From Betaproteobacteria bacterium (GTDB lineage: Bacteria > Pseudomonadota > Gammaproteobacteria > Burkholderiales > Casimicrobiaceae), in the NCBI GenBank assembly GCA_005883655.1, contig VBDA01000423.1:1-8179 (forward strand): a DNA stretch of 8,179 nucleotides. Direction: 5' to 3'. Position numbers and translations under genes: made by a program. Positions 1 through 6,789 of this stretch are shown here, piece by piece; the stretch's first letter is position 1, and every line of letters starts with the position of its first letter. The notes below the pieces were generated by a model. The model did no database searches and was not told the origin of the DNA. It worked only from the letters and a program-made list of their open reading frames with translations.

Positions 1-221
1 TCGAGCGAACGCAACTCGATTTTGCGGCCGTTGACGCCTCCGGCAGCATTGATGACCCGGAAGTATGCCGCCGCACCGGTGCGCATCTCCGTTCCAAGCT
101 CGGACGCCGCGCCGGAAAACGCCGCCGACTGGCCGATCAGGATCGACGTCGGTGTGACACCGGGCTCGGCGTGAAGAAAACCCGCCATAACGGCGAGCAT
201 GAAGGCGGCTATTCGTAACAC
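1..221 (-). CDS. Periplasmic ligand-binding protein of a branched-chain-amino-acid-type ABC transporter (N-terminal part, truncated by window edge)
   Basis: The minus strand reads out of the window at its left edge; 73 codons are visible. They give a short hydrophobic signal-peptide-like start (LRIAAFMLAVMAGFLHA) and then the opening of the type I periplasmic-binding fold: ILIGQSAAFSGAASELG, then an alanine-rich helix ending in FRVINAAGGVNGRK. The strand-loop-helix pattern followed by INAAGGVNGR is typical of LivK/Peripla_BP_6 proteins, which bind amino acids, aromatic acids or similar ligands for an ABC importer. The ligand cannot be told from this fragment. I chose GTG at 219-221 because it gives a complete signal peptide; ATG at 198-200 would cut that segment in half. 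Neither start has a clear Shine-Dalgarno sequence. The gene is divergent from prfB and need not be functionally related to it. Confidence 0.82.
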   Translation of the reverse strand, partial: MLRIAAFMLAVMAGFLHAEPGVTPTSILIGQSAAFSGAASELGTEMRTGAAAYFRVINAAGGVNGRKIELRSL

Positions 222-260
222 GGAGCGTGAGCTTGTTTTTCTTCCCGGTGCGGTACTCCC

Positions 261-266
261 ATCATA
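261..266 (-). promoter_or_regulatory. Possible -10 element for the leftward binding-protein gene
   Basis: On the minus strand this reads TATGAT, five of six matches to the sigma70 -10 consensus, about 40 nt upstream of the proposed GTG start. The hexamer 17 nt further upstream (TTTCCT) is a poor -35. Proposed from the match and position only. Confidence 0.3.
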
Positions 267-334
267 GGGGATTTCCAGGGTCGAGGAAACACCGGATACG
301 GCTTCGGCCGCCGGTCTCCATCTAGCGCACGGCG

Positions 335-340
335 TATAAT
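335..340 (+). promoter_or_regulatory. Probable sigma70 -10 element of the prfB-lysS operon
   Basis: A perfect TATAAT stands 33 nt upstream of the prfB start codon, in an otherwise GC-rich intergenic region. Transcription would begin near 346-348 and give a leader of about 27 nt. No good -35 hexamer sits 16-18 nt upstream (the bases around 311-318 are CCGGTCTC), so the promoter may be weak at -35 or activator-dependent. Confidence 0.55.
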
Positions 341-373
341 CGTCAGAATCGAAGCTGTGTCCGGATCGACTCC

Positions 374-1432
374 ATGGAAGCCGAGCGTGTTAACCAGATT
401 GCCAATCTGCTGTCCGACCTTCAGCAGCGTACGGCCGATCTGCGGAGGTATCTTTGACTTCGATACGAGGTCAAATCGGCTCGCCGCGGTCGAGCGCGAG
501 CTCGAGAATCCCAAGATATGGGAGGATCAAAAACGGGCGCAGGAGCTCGGCAAGGAAAAAAAGCAGCTCGACGGCGTCGTCGGCACGCTGATCGAGCTGG
601 ACGGCCGACTCAAGGACAGCACCGAACTGTTCGAACTGGCCCGAGGCGAGGAAGACGATGCCACCCTCGACGCGATAGCGGCGGACGCAGCGGCACTGCA
701 GCGCACGGTAGGCGATCTGGAGTTCCGTCGGATGTTTCACGACCCGATGGATCCCAACCCGTGCTTCATCGACATTCAGGCGGGGAGCGGCGGCACCGAG
801 GCGCAGGACTGGGCGTCGATGCTGCTGCGCATGTACATTCGCTACTGTGAGCGAAAAGGCTACCAGGTGGACGTCCTGGAGGAGTCGCCAGGCGAAGTCG
901 CCGGCATCAAGAGCGCCACCATCAAAGTCACCGGTGACTATGCGTATGGCTACCTGCGCACGGAAACCGGCGTGCACCGCCTGGTGCGCAAAAGCCCGTT
1001 CGATTCCAACGCCCGCCGCCACACCTCGTTCGCAAGCGTCTTTGTCTATCCCGAGGTCGACGACACCATCGACATCGACATCAATCCCGCTGATTTGCGC
1101 ATCGACACCTTCAGGGCCTCAGGCGCGGGTGGCCAGCACATCAACAAGACCGACTCGGCACGGACCGTTCGCAACACCGCAATCGCGCGGAAGCGATGGC
1201 GATGCTGAAGGCGAAGCTCTACGAGCTCGAGTTGCGCAAGCGCCAGGCCGAGCAGCAAAAGCTGGAGGACGCCAAGACCGATATCGGGTGGGGACATCAG
1301 ATCCGCTCGTACGTCCTCGATCAATCGCGCATCAAGGATTTGCGAACCAACTACGAGGTTGGGAACACGCAGGCCGTCCTCGACGGTGGCCTCGACGACT
1401 TCATCGCCGCGAGCCTCAAGCAGGGAGTGTAG
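374..1432 (+). CDS. prfB: Peptide chain release factor 2 (RF2) with programmed +1 frameshift; disrupted by a ~46-nt deletion after the GGQ motif
   Basis: RF2 recognises UAA and UGA in the ribosomal A site and triggers peptide release. The gene opens at ATG 374 with 27 codons ([12 protein letters not shown]... to ...RRYL), reaches an in-frame TGA at 455, and continues in the +1 frame from GAC 456. The product carries the stop-recognition tripeptide SPF (993-1001, residue about 207) and the catalytic GGQ (1128-1136, residue about 252), two residues later than in E. coli RF2. After ...NKTDSA (codon ending 1160) the frame is lost: 15 unrelated codons follow, then TGA at 1206-1208. The rest of RF2, beginning [18 protein letters not shown], continues in another frame from 1163 to TAG at 1430-1432. 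By comparison with E. coli RF2, 16 codons (48 nt, the HIPTGIVxQCQ segment) are replaced by 2 nt. With those restored the protein would be about 367 residues, the normal length; as written it is a 277-residue product lacking the end of domain 3. Because RF2 is normally essential, an assembly or sequencing error is a serious alternative to a true lesion. Confidence 0.93.
443..458 (+). promoter_or_regulatory. prfB: prfB programmed +1 frameshift site with internal Shine-Dalgarno
   Basis: The sequence is CGG AGG TAT CTT TGA C. The CGGAGG segment (443-448) acts as an internal Shine-Dalgarno, followed at the usual 3-nt spacing by the slippery CTT and an in-frame TGA. Slippage from CTT to the overlapping TTT on the mRNA places GAC (456-458) in the A site and opens the main frame. 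This is the known RF2 autoregulatory switch: low RF2 makes termination at the TGA slow and favours the shift. The arrangement matches E. coli prfB (AGG GGG TAT CTT TGA C) apart from the Shine-Dalgarno bases. Confidence 0.95.
1158..1165 (+). other. prfB: Deletion junction within prfB
   Basis: GCA (1158-1160) is the last codon in the correct RF2 frame, and GAC (1163-1165) is the first codon of the resumed RF2 sequence in another frame. Only CG lies between them, where 16 codons are expected. Adding 46 nt here brings both halves into one frame. The C and G fit the last two bases of an ACG or similar codon before GAC (Q-T-D-R-S is a plausible restored sequence). No long direct repeat flanks the junction. 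Confidence 0.85.
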
Positions 1433-1434
1433 TG

Positions 1435-2964
1435 GTGTCGAAAGACGACCAAAAGAAAGGGCCACCGGAGGGTCCCGAGCCGACGCTGGACGACAATCAG
1501 ATCATCGCCGAGCGGCGCGGCAAGTTGAAGGCATTACGCGCGAAAGGGAACGCGTACCCGAACGATTTCCGCCGTGATGCGCTCGCCGAAGAGCTGCATC
1601 GGACGCATGACGGAAAAACCGCCGAGGAGCTCGAATCGACGCCGACCAGCGTCGCGGTGGCGGGGCGCATGCTGCTCAAGCGAGTGATGGGCAAGGCGAG
1701 CTTTGCGACGCTTCAGGACATGTGCGGCCGCATTCAGCTCTACGTCACCAACGATCACGCCGGGACCGAGACGCACGACGCATTCAAGCATTGGGACCTG
1801 GGCGATATTGTCGGTGCGCGCGGAACCCTGTTCAAGACCCGGACCGGCGAGCTCACCGTCAAGGTCACCGACCTCCGTTTGCTATCGAAGGCGCTGCGTC
1901 CGTTGCCGGAAAAATTTCACGGGCTCACCGACCAGGAGCAGAAATATCGGCAGCGCTATGTCGACCTGATCACCAGCCCGGAGACGCGGCGAGTGTTCGT
2001 CGCGCGATCGAAAATCGTGCAGGCGATGCGCGAGTTCTTCGTTGCTCGCGGCTATCTCGAGGTGGAAACCCCGATGATGCATCCGATCCCCGGAGGCGCG
2101 GCTGCGCGACCGTTCGTCACTCATCACAATGCGCTGGACGCGGATCTGTACCTACGGATCGCGCCCGAGCTCTATCTCAAGAAACTGGTCGTGGGCGGAC
2201 TGGAGAAAGTATTCGAAATCAACCGCAACTTTCGCAACGAAGGCATCTCCACCCGGCACAACCCCGAGTTCACGATGCTGGAGTTCTACGAGGCGTTTCA
2301 GGACTATCGCTATATGATGGACCTTACCGAGACGCTGCTGCGCGAAGTGGCGACTAAAGTGTGCGGCAGGACCGTGGTCGAATATCAGGGCCAGTCGATC
2401 GATCTCGGCCAGCCTTTCGACCGCCTGACCATGGCTCAAGCGATCGCAAAATACAATCCGGACCGTCCTCTGCCGGAGCTTGCCAGGCCGGAATATCTGA
2501 AGACTTCGCTGGCGACTTTGGGGGTGGATGTTCGGTCGACCGACGGCGTGGGCGTGCTGCAATTGAAGCTGTTCGAGGCGACGACCGAGGACAAGCTGGT
2601 AGCGCCGACCTTTATCATTGCCCATCCAACCGACGTGAGCCCGCTAGCCCGCGCCAGTGACGCCGATCCCGCGGTCACCGATCGCTTCGAGCTTTTCATC
2701 ACCGGCCGCGAGATCGCGAACGGGTTTTCCGAGCTGAACGACCCCGAGGACCAGGCCGCGCGGTTCAACGAGCAGGCAAGGGCGAAGGAGGCGGGCGACG
2801 CCGAGGCAATGCACTACGACGCGGATTACATTCGCGCGCTCGAACATGGTTTGCCGCCGACCGCGGGCGAGGGGATCGGCGTCGACCGCGTGGTGATGCT
2901 GTTGACCGACAGTCCGTCGATACGTGACGTCATCCTGTTTCCGCAGCTCAAGAAAGAAACATGA
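1435..2964 (+). CDS. lysS: Lysyl-tRNA synthetase, class II
   Basis: The enzyme activates lysine with ATP and charges tRNA-Lys in the cytoplasm. The product has 509 residues (E. coli LysS has 505). An N-terminal anticodon-binding OB-fold begins near residue 73 ([19 protein letters not shown]). The class II catalytic core follows: motif 1 around residues 198-215 (ending YLEVETPMM), motif 2 from R267 ([19 protein letters not shown]) and motif 3 at residues 478-485 (GEGIGVDR) with its conserved arginine. The substrate-site segment GGAAARPF after motif 1 and the AxELYLK segment are also typical of LysS. I chose GTG 1435 because GGGAG (1424-1428) lies six bases before it; GTG 1432, overlapping the prfB stop, is an alternative. 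The gene starts 2 nt after the prfB stop, so the two are probably co-transcribed and translationally coupled, as in E. coli prfB-lysS. The prfB damage could therefore reduce lysS expression by polarity. Confidence 0.97.
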   Translation: MSKDDQKKGPPEGPEPTLDDNQIIAERRGKLKALRAKGNAYPNDFRRDALAEELHRTHDGKTAEELESTPTSVAVAGRMLLKRVMGKASFATLQDMCGRIQLYVTNDHAGTETHDAFKHWDLGDIVGARGTLFKTRTGELTVKVTDLRLLSKALRPLPEKFHGLTDQEQKYRQRYVDLITSPETRRVFVARSKIVQAMREFFVARGYLEVETPMMHPIPGGAAARPFVTHHNALDADLYLRIAPELYLKKLVVGGLEKVFEINRNFRNEGISTRHNPEFTMLEFYEAFQDYRYMMDLTETLLREVATKVCGRTVVEYQGQSIDLGQPFDRLTMAQAIAKYNPDRPLPELARPEYLKTSLATLGVDVRSTDGVGVLQLKLFEATTEDKLVAPTFIIAHPTDVSPLARASDADPAVTDRFELFITGREIANGFSELNDPEDQAARFNEQARAKEAGDAEAMHYDADYIRALEHGLPPTAGEGIGVDRVVMLLTDSPSIRDVILFPQLKKET

Positions 2965-3046
2965 ATCGCGCGGTCGAATGCGCGGGATTGGTTCGTTCCA
3001 CTTTGACGCTTGGGAAAGATGGGGCAAAGATACGGGGACAATGCGT

Positions 3047-3352
3047 ATGAGCCAGCGCTACCAGTCGTTTCGAGAGTTCTACCCGTTTTATCTCTCCGAA
3101 CACGCGAATCCGGCGTGTCGTCGCATGCATTTCGTCGGCACCACGCTCGTGGTTGTCTTTCTGGGCATGGCGCTCTTTACTCGCAACGCCTGGTGGCTTG
3201 CCGGTGCCCTGGTCGCGGGTTACGGCTTTGCCTGGATCGGACACTTTTTTTTCGAGCACAACCGGCCGGCGACATTTACCTACCCGCTCTACAGCCTCAT
3301 CGGCGACTGGGTGATGTTCAAGGACTTGCTGACAGGCAAAATTCGATTCTGA
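3047..3352 (+). CDS. DUF962 / Mpo1-like small membrane protein
   Basis: A 101-residue protein of the DUF962 (PF06127) family, related to yeast Mpo1, an Fe(II) dioxygenase in alpha-oxidation of 2-hydroxy fatty acids. The bacterial role is not established, so the enzymatic assignment is only by family. Visible family features are the N-terminal FREFYPFYLSEHANPACRR, the RMHFVGT turn, and GHFFFEHNRPATF leading to a final GDWVMFKDLL segment. The conserved histidines H19, H28, H66 and H71 would be the metal-binding candidates. Two hydrophobic stretches (about residues 30-44 and 48-66) suggest a membrane protein. ATG 3047 is preferred over ATG 3041 because GGGGA (3034-3038) lies eight bases before it. 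It follows lysS by 82 nt on the same strand and could belong to the same transcript. Confidence 0.88.
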   Translation: MSQRYQSFREFYPFYLSEHANPACRRMHFVGTTLVVVFLGMALFTRNAWWLAGALVAGYGFAWIGHFFFEHNRPATFTYPLYSLIGDWVMFKDLLTGKIRF

Positions 3353-3382
3353 GCGATATCGCAGCGGTGGCCGCCATGCGGT

Positions 3383-3412
3383 TTGACCCGATGATCGATT
3401 ACACGCGATAAT
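3383..3412 (+). promoter_or_regulatory. Sigma70-type promoter of the tRNA-Pro/tRNA-Arg unit
   Basis: TTGACC (3383-3388, five of six matches to the -35 consensus) and GATAAT (3407-3412, five of six to -10) are separated by 18 nt. Transcription would begin near 3418-3420, only a few bases before the tRNA-Pro 5' end at 3423, as is common for tRNA genes. The stretch after -10 is TCGCATCC, moderately GC-rich; whether it is under stringent control cannot be told. Confidence 0.65.
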
Positions 3413-3422
3413 TCGCATCCTT

Positions 3423-3499
3423 CGGGGTGTAGCGCAGTCTGGTAGCGCGCTTGCTTTGGGAGCAAGATGTCGGGAGTTCAAATCTCTCCACCCCGACCA
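3423..3499 (+). tRNA. tRNA-Pro (anticodon TGG)
   Basis: A full cloverleaf can be folded by eye. The acceptor stem is CGGGGTG (3423-3429) with CACCCCG (3489-3495). The D-arm region contains AGCGCAGTCTGGTAGCGC. The anticodon stem is CTTGC/GCAAG around loop TTTGGGA, with anticodon TGG at 3457-3459. The T-arm is GGGAG-TTCAAAT-CTCTC. Discriminator A is followed by an encoded CCA (3497-3499). It reads CCA and, by wobble, other proline codons. Confidence 0.97.
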
Positions 3500-3548
3500 C
3501 CGACCGGATTGGTAAGAGTAGAAGGTGAGACAGATGTGCGTGGCCCGG

Positions 3549-3625
3549 GCGCCCGTAGCTCATTTGGATAGAGCACCGGCCTTCTAAGCCGGGGGTAACA
3601 GGTTCGAGTCCTGTCGGGCGTGCCA
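3549..3625 (+). tRNA. tRNA-Arg (anticodon TCT)
   Basis: The acceptor stem is GCGCCCG (3549-3555) with CGGGCGT (3615-3621), including a closing G-T wobble. The D-arm is GCTC/GAGC. The anticodon stem is CCGGC/GCCGG around loop CTTCTAA, with anticodon TCT at 3583-3585. The T-arm is ACAGG-TTCGAGT-CCTGT. Discriminator G is followed by encoded CCA (3623-3625). It reads the rare AGA/AGG arginine codons. It lies 49 nt after tRNA-Pro and is probably processed from the same transcript. Genes for this tRNA are frequent integration targets for mobile elements in proteobacteria, but no integrase or duplicated 3' end is visible here. Confidence 0.97.
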
Positions 3626-4071
3626 ATCCTCGGCAGCTCAATCGCCTACAAAACGCGTAACGCCCTGGTTCCGCGAATGGCCTCTCTCCGAGATGGACCA
3701 GCGCGGCGCCAAATCACTGCGCTCCTGTTGCCGGGCAGGGATGCAAACGCTTGGATTCGGCTTGCCGCTACTGCTCCGAATCGTCCTGCCGTCGACTTCC
3801 CGTGCGCGACGAGTAGACCGAGCAGAATGGCAATGGGCTGCTTGCCCTGACCGGACAAGGGAATGCGCGCCTCATTGTTACGCCCACGATGCTAACCGCT
3901 GGTTGGTTTATGTCGTGGGGGAAGTTCTGCTTGAGCGCCTTGGCCATTTTTTGGAAGATCGCGACCAGTTGCGATTCCGGGATGTCATCCGGGATGCAGT
4001 GGCTTGTGAGCGGGTTCTCATGGGCGCAAGATATGCGCGACCCTGTCTGCTCTACGCCACTCATTGCTCCC
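3626..4071. other. 446-nt region without a convincing gene, upstream of the LuxR-type regulator
   Basis: No ORF here has family-like sequence or a good ribosome binding site. The regulator frame is open upstream to ATG 3889 but gives an unlikely Trp/Cys-rich extension. On the minus strand, about 3880-3990 reads a protein-like stretch (IPESQLVAIFQKMAKALKQ), but it lacks a start codon with a Shine-Dalgarno and drifts into non-protein-like sequence, so it may be chance or a gene remnant. The region contains a strong palindrome (3977-3993). No clear terminator follows tRNA-Arg. Confidence 0.6.
3977..3993. promoter_or_regulatory. Candidate operator: 17-bp near-perfect palindrome upstream of the LuxR-type regulator
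   Basis: CCGGGATGTCATCCGGG has two 8-bp arms around a central T, with seven of eight positions complementary. The sequence CCGGGATG also recurs directly at 3989-3996, so the second arm is both an inverted and a direct copy. It lies 78 nt upstream of the proposed start at 4072, a fitting place for a dimeric regulator. Autoregulation is possible but inferred only from position. Confidence 0.4.
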
Positions 4072-6675
4072 ATGGAACTCGTCGAACGAGAACAGGCGCT
4101 TGCGGCACTGATCTCGGGACTCGCCAGCGCAGCCGATGGCGAAGGACGCGTCGCGCTTCTTGCCGGGGAAGCGGGCATAGGTAAGAGCGCGCTCGCGTCG
4201 CGTTTCGCGGCGGCGCATCGGGATACCGCCGATGTCTTATGGGGTGCGTGCGACGCGCTGTTCACACCGCGACCGCTCGGGCCTCTGCGCGATATCGCGC
4301 TGCATATGCAGGGCGCACTTCTCACCGCCCTCGAGGCGGATCGCGACCGGCACCATTTGTTTTCGCTCTTCCTGCGCGGCCTTCGCGAGCGGAAGCGACC
4401 GGCGATTGTGGTCTTTGAGGACGTCCATTGGGCCGACGAAGCGACACTGGATTTGATCAAGTTCCTCGGGCGCCGCATTGCCGCGGTCCGTGCTCTGGTG
4501 ATTCTCACCTATCGCGACGATGAGTTGGATCCGCGACATCCGCTGCGCTCCGTGTTGGGAGACTTGCCGCCCGAGACGACACTTCGGATTCCACTTCAGC
4601 CGTTGTCGGAACAAAGCGTGATGTCGCTCGCCCGGAATGCCGGCCGCACAAACGAGGCGGCGCGCCTGCATGCGGCCACCGGCGGCAATCCGTTCTATGT
4701 GACCGAAGTGCTCGCCAATGAAGGCGCGGGTGTACCCGCGACGGTGCGCGATGCGGTGCTTGCACGCACTGCCCGTTTGTCGCCCTCCGCTCGCGAGACG
4801 CTGGATGTCGCTTCCCTGTCCCCGGGCGGGATTGAACCGTGGATCGTCGAGGCGTGCACCGGCTGCGGAGCGGCGGGGCTCGACGAATGCGTCTCCCGCG
4901 GCATGCTGCGGCTCGTGCGCGGGAACTATGTATTCCGCCACGAGCTGGCGCGCCTCGCCGTGCTCGATGCGCTCAGCCCCCTGCGACGCAGAGAGCTGCA
5001 TCGCGCCGTGCTGCAGGCGCTGCGCTCGCGCCCGGCCAGCCCCGAAATGCTGGCGCGACTCGTACATCACGCCGAAGCGGCCGACGATCACGAAGCGATA
5101 CTCGAGTACGCACCCGCCGCCGGTCATCACGCGGCGAGCATGGGTGCGCATCGCGAGGCCGTTGCGCATTTCGCCGGAGCCCTGCGTTACGCCGATGCGA
5201 TACCACCGCGCGATCGAGCGCTATTGCTCGCGGCCCATGCGCACGAGTCCTATGCCACGGGTGACATGGAAAGTTCCATCTCGGCGCGCAGGCGAGCGGC
5301 AAAGATTTGGCGCGAGCTCGGTGAGCCGTTGATGGAGGGCGACAACCTCTGTCGGATGATGGGCTCGCTGATTTCCGCCGGGCGTGACCGTGAAGCGGAG
5401 GAGGTGAGTCGGGCGGCGCTGGAAATACTGGAGCCGTTGGCGCCGGGCCCGCAACTCGCTTTCGCTTACCGCACCCAAGCTGCCCAGCGTATGCTCCAGC
5501 GCGACTACGCGCAGGCGATCCAGTGGGGAGAGAAGGCGGTTGCAATGGCGGAGAGGTTCAATGACCAGGAGACCTTGGTTTCCGCGTACAACATCTTCGG
5601 TTGCTCGTTGATCCAGTCCGACGAAGAGCGCGGTTGCGAATACCTGGAGAAAAGTCTTGCGCTCGCGCTCGATGGCGGACAACAGCACCTGGTGTTCATG
5701 GCCTATGCCAATGCCGGTTCTGCCTGCGGCGAATACTATCGCTTCGAGCTTGCGGACCGCTACCTCGCCCCAGGCATCGCATACACCACCGAGCGCGACT
5801 ACGACCATGGACGGCTCTACATGATGTCGTTGCAGGCACTCTCGCATCTCTACCAAGGACGCTGGAATGCCGCGGCGGACACGGCCCTGGCCGTGCTGGA
5901 CGCGCCGGGGCGAACGTCCATCAGCCATATGGCGACCCTGGTCGCCCTCGGACGACTCCGCACCCGACGAGGCGATCCCGGAGCCATGGAGGCGCTGGAC
6001 AAGGCGCTGGAACTCGCGGAACCGACCGGCAGCTTGCAGCGCATCGGACCAGTGCGCGCGGCGCGCGCGGAAGCAGCTTGGCTCGCGGGCGATGCGGCCA
6101 CCACGATCAGCGAAGCGCGAGCAGCTTATCCGCTCGCCCTGGCCAAGTCGCATCCTTGGTTCATCGGCGAGCTCGCCTACTGGCAATGGAAAGCGGGCGC
6201 GCTGGATGCGCCGCCCGAGCTGGCAGCGGCGCCCTTCCGCCTGCAAATGCAGCGAGCATGCGCGCAAGCGGCAGCAGCCTGGGAGGCGCGCAACTGTCCC
6301 TACGAGGCGGCGCGCGCACTGGCTGAAGCCGAGGACGAAAGCTCCCTGAAGCGTGCGCTGCGCGGCTTCGATCATCTCGGCGCCCGACCGGCTGCCGATC
6401 GTGTGCGGCAACAGTTGCGCGAGCTGGGTCTGCGCAGCATCCCGCGCGGGCCACGATCCAGCACGCGCACCAACGCCTTCCAACTCACTTCGCGCGAACT
6501 GGAAGTCATCGCCTTGCTGGCACAAGGACTCACCAACGCCGAAATTGCGGCGCGTTTGTATCGATCAGCCAAAACCGTCGACCACCACGTCTCTTCCGTT
6601 CTTTCCAAGCTTTCGGTTTCGACCCGTGAGGCGGCGGTCGCGGCGGCGACTGCGCAAGGCCTGTTGCCAAAATAG
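4072..6675 (+). CDS. Large ATP-binding LuxR-family transcriptional regulator (LAL type: AAA ATPase + TPR-like region + LuxR HTH)
   Basis: The product has 867 residues from ATG 4072 and resembles MalT-like/LAL regulators, in which nucleotide and inducer binding control DNA binding. Residues 1-30 (MELVEREQALAAL...) are the usual start of an AAA_16 ATPase domain. Walker A is GEAGIGKS (32-39). Walker B is AIVVFEDVHWADE (111-123), with E116-D117. A sensor-like LVILTYRDDE lies at 142-151. The middle (about 330-780) is alanine-rich, helical and TPR-like, a probable ligand or partner sensor. The last 63 residues form a LuxR HTH: LTSRELEVIALLAQGLTNAE, IAARL and SAKTVDHHVSSVLSKL. ATG 4072 is chosen because the family fold begins there, although its Shine-Dalgarno is poor; ATG 4033 is also in frame. 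No signal peptide or membrane segment is seen, so it acts in the cytoplasm. The inducer and targets are unknown; the next gene downstream on the same strand is a candidate target. Confidence 0.92.
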   Translation: MELVEREQALAALISGLASAADGEGRVALLAGEAGIGKSALASRFAAAHRDTADVLWGACDALFTPRPLGPLRDIALHMQGALLTALEADRDRHHLFSLFLRGLRERKRPAIVVFEDVHWADEATLDLIKFLGRRIAAVRALVILTYRDDELDPRHPLRSVLGDLPPETTLRIPLQPLSEQSVMSLARNAGRTNEAARLHAATGGNPFYVTEVLANEGAGVPATVRDAVLARTARLSPSARETLDVASLSPGGIEPWIVEACTGCGAAGLDECVSRGMLRLVRGNYVFRHELARLAVLDALSPLRRRELHRAVLQALRSRPASPEMLARLVHHAEAADDHEAILEYAPAAGHHAASMGAHREAVAHFAGALRYADAIPPRDRALLLAAHAHESYATGDMESSISARRRAAKIWRELGEPLMEGDNLCRMMGSLISAGRDREAEEVSRAALEILEPLAPGPQLAFAYRTQAAQRMLQRDYAQAIQWGEKAVAMAERFNDQETLVSAYNIFGCSLIQSDEERGCEYLEKSLALALDGGQQHLVFMAYANAGSACGEYYRFELADRYLAPGIAYTTERDYDHGRLYMMSLQALSHLYQGRWNAAADTALAVLDAPGRTSISHMATLVALGRLRTRRGDPGAMEALDKALELAEPTGSLQRIGPVRAARAEAAWLAGDAATTISEARAAYPLALAKSHPWFIGELAYWQWKAGALDAPPELAAAPFRLQMQRACAQAAAAWEARNCPYEAARALAEAEDESSLKRALRGFDHLGARPAADRVRQQLRELGLRSIPRGPRSSTRTNAFQLTSRELEVIALLAQGLTNAEIAARLYRSAKTVDHHVSSVLSKLSVSTREAAVAAATAQGLLPK

Positions 6676-6695
6676 GGAGTTGCACAACGCAAAAT

Positions 6696-6709
6696 GGGTA
6701 GCGCTTCCC
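6696..6709. promoter_or_regulatory. Candidate LacI/GalR-type operator
   Basis: GGGTAGCGCTTCCC is a 14-bp palindrome with a single mismatched pair (T/T), built around AGCGCT. LacI-family sites in proteobacteria often have a central CG and an AGCGCT-like core. No LacI-family gene is in the window, so the binding protein is unknown. Confidence 0.35.
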
Positions 6710-6715
6710 CATGTG

Positions 6716-6737
6716 CGGTGCGCCATCGGTGCGCCAT
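6716..6737 (+). repeat. Exact tandem duplication of an 11-bp unit (CGGTGCGCCAT x2)
   Basis: Two identical, directly abutting copies of CGGTGCGCCAT. The 11-bp period is close to one turn of DNA, so a protein bound to each unit would sit on the same face of the helix. Replication slippage is the simpler explanation for its origin. Confidence 0.75.
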
Positions 6738-6789
6738 CCTGAGGCCTCACTTACGGCCGGTTGGGCCGGTATAGGAACAGGGAGGCCTC

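Larger units (their letters stand above)
6676..6789 (+). promoter_or_regulatory. Repeat-rich upstream region of the secreted collagen-like protein gene
   Basis: This 114-nt stretch packs several short symmetric or repeated elements: a LacI-like palindrome (6696-6709), an exact 11-bp tandem duplication (6716-6737), two copies of GAGGCCTCA (6741-6749 and 6782-6790), and two copies of GGCCGGT (6755-6761 and 6764-6770). The Shine-Dalgarno GGGAGG (6780-6785) stands five bases before ATG 6790 and overlaps the second GAGGCCTCA. No strong sigma70 promoter can be named; TATAGG at 6770-6775 would be too near the start unless the leader is very short. Confidence 0.5.

Noticed and set aside
1155..1175. 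A second programmed frameshift in prfB
   Set aside because: There is no slippery heptamer or stimulatory signal, and a shift could not restore the roughly 16 missing conserved residues after GGQ. A deletion explains it better.
847..1434. Upstream extension of the lysS frame through prfB
   Set aside because: The frame happens to be open, but it is the out-of-frame shadow of prfB. LysS-like sequence starts only after GTG 1435.
2965..2990. CGCGC/GCGCG hairpin (2967-2971 with 2980-2984) after lysS as a terminator
   Set aside because: The stem is only 5 bp with an 8-nt loop and no T-run. GC-rich DNA yields such pairs often, and read-through into the DUF962 gene is plausible.
3626..3660. Terminator after tRNA-Arg
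   Set aside because: Only a 4-bp TGCC/GGCA pairing without a T-run can be found; not enough to call.
3889..4071. N-terminal extension of the regulator from ATG 3889
   Set aside because: The added 61 residues are Trp/Cys-rich and unlike family members, which begin at about MELVERE. The palindrome at 3977-3993 fits a regulatory rather than coding role.
4237..5169. 310-codon open frame on the minus strand
   Set aside because: Another shadow of the regulator gene, with no family-like motifs and no ribosome binding site.
5221..6525. 434-codon open frame on the minus strand
   Set aside because: It lies entirely opposite the LAL regulator, whose ATPase and HTH motifs are unmistakable. The antisense product is Arg/His-rich with no recognisable domain, typical of a shadow frame in GC-rich DNA.
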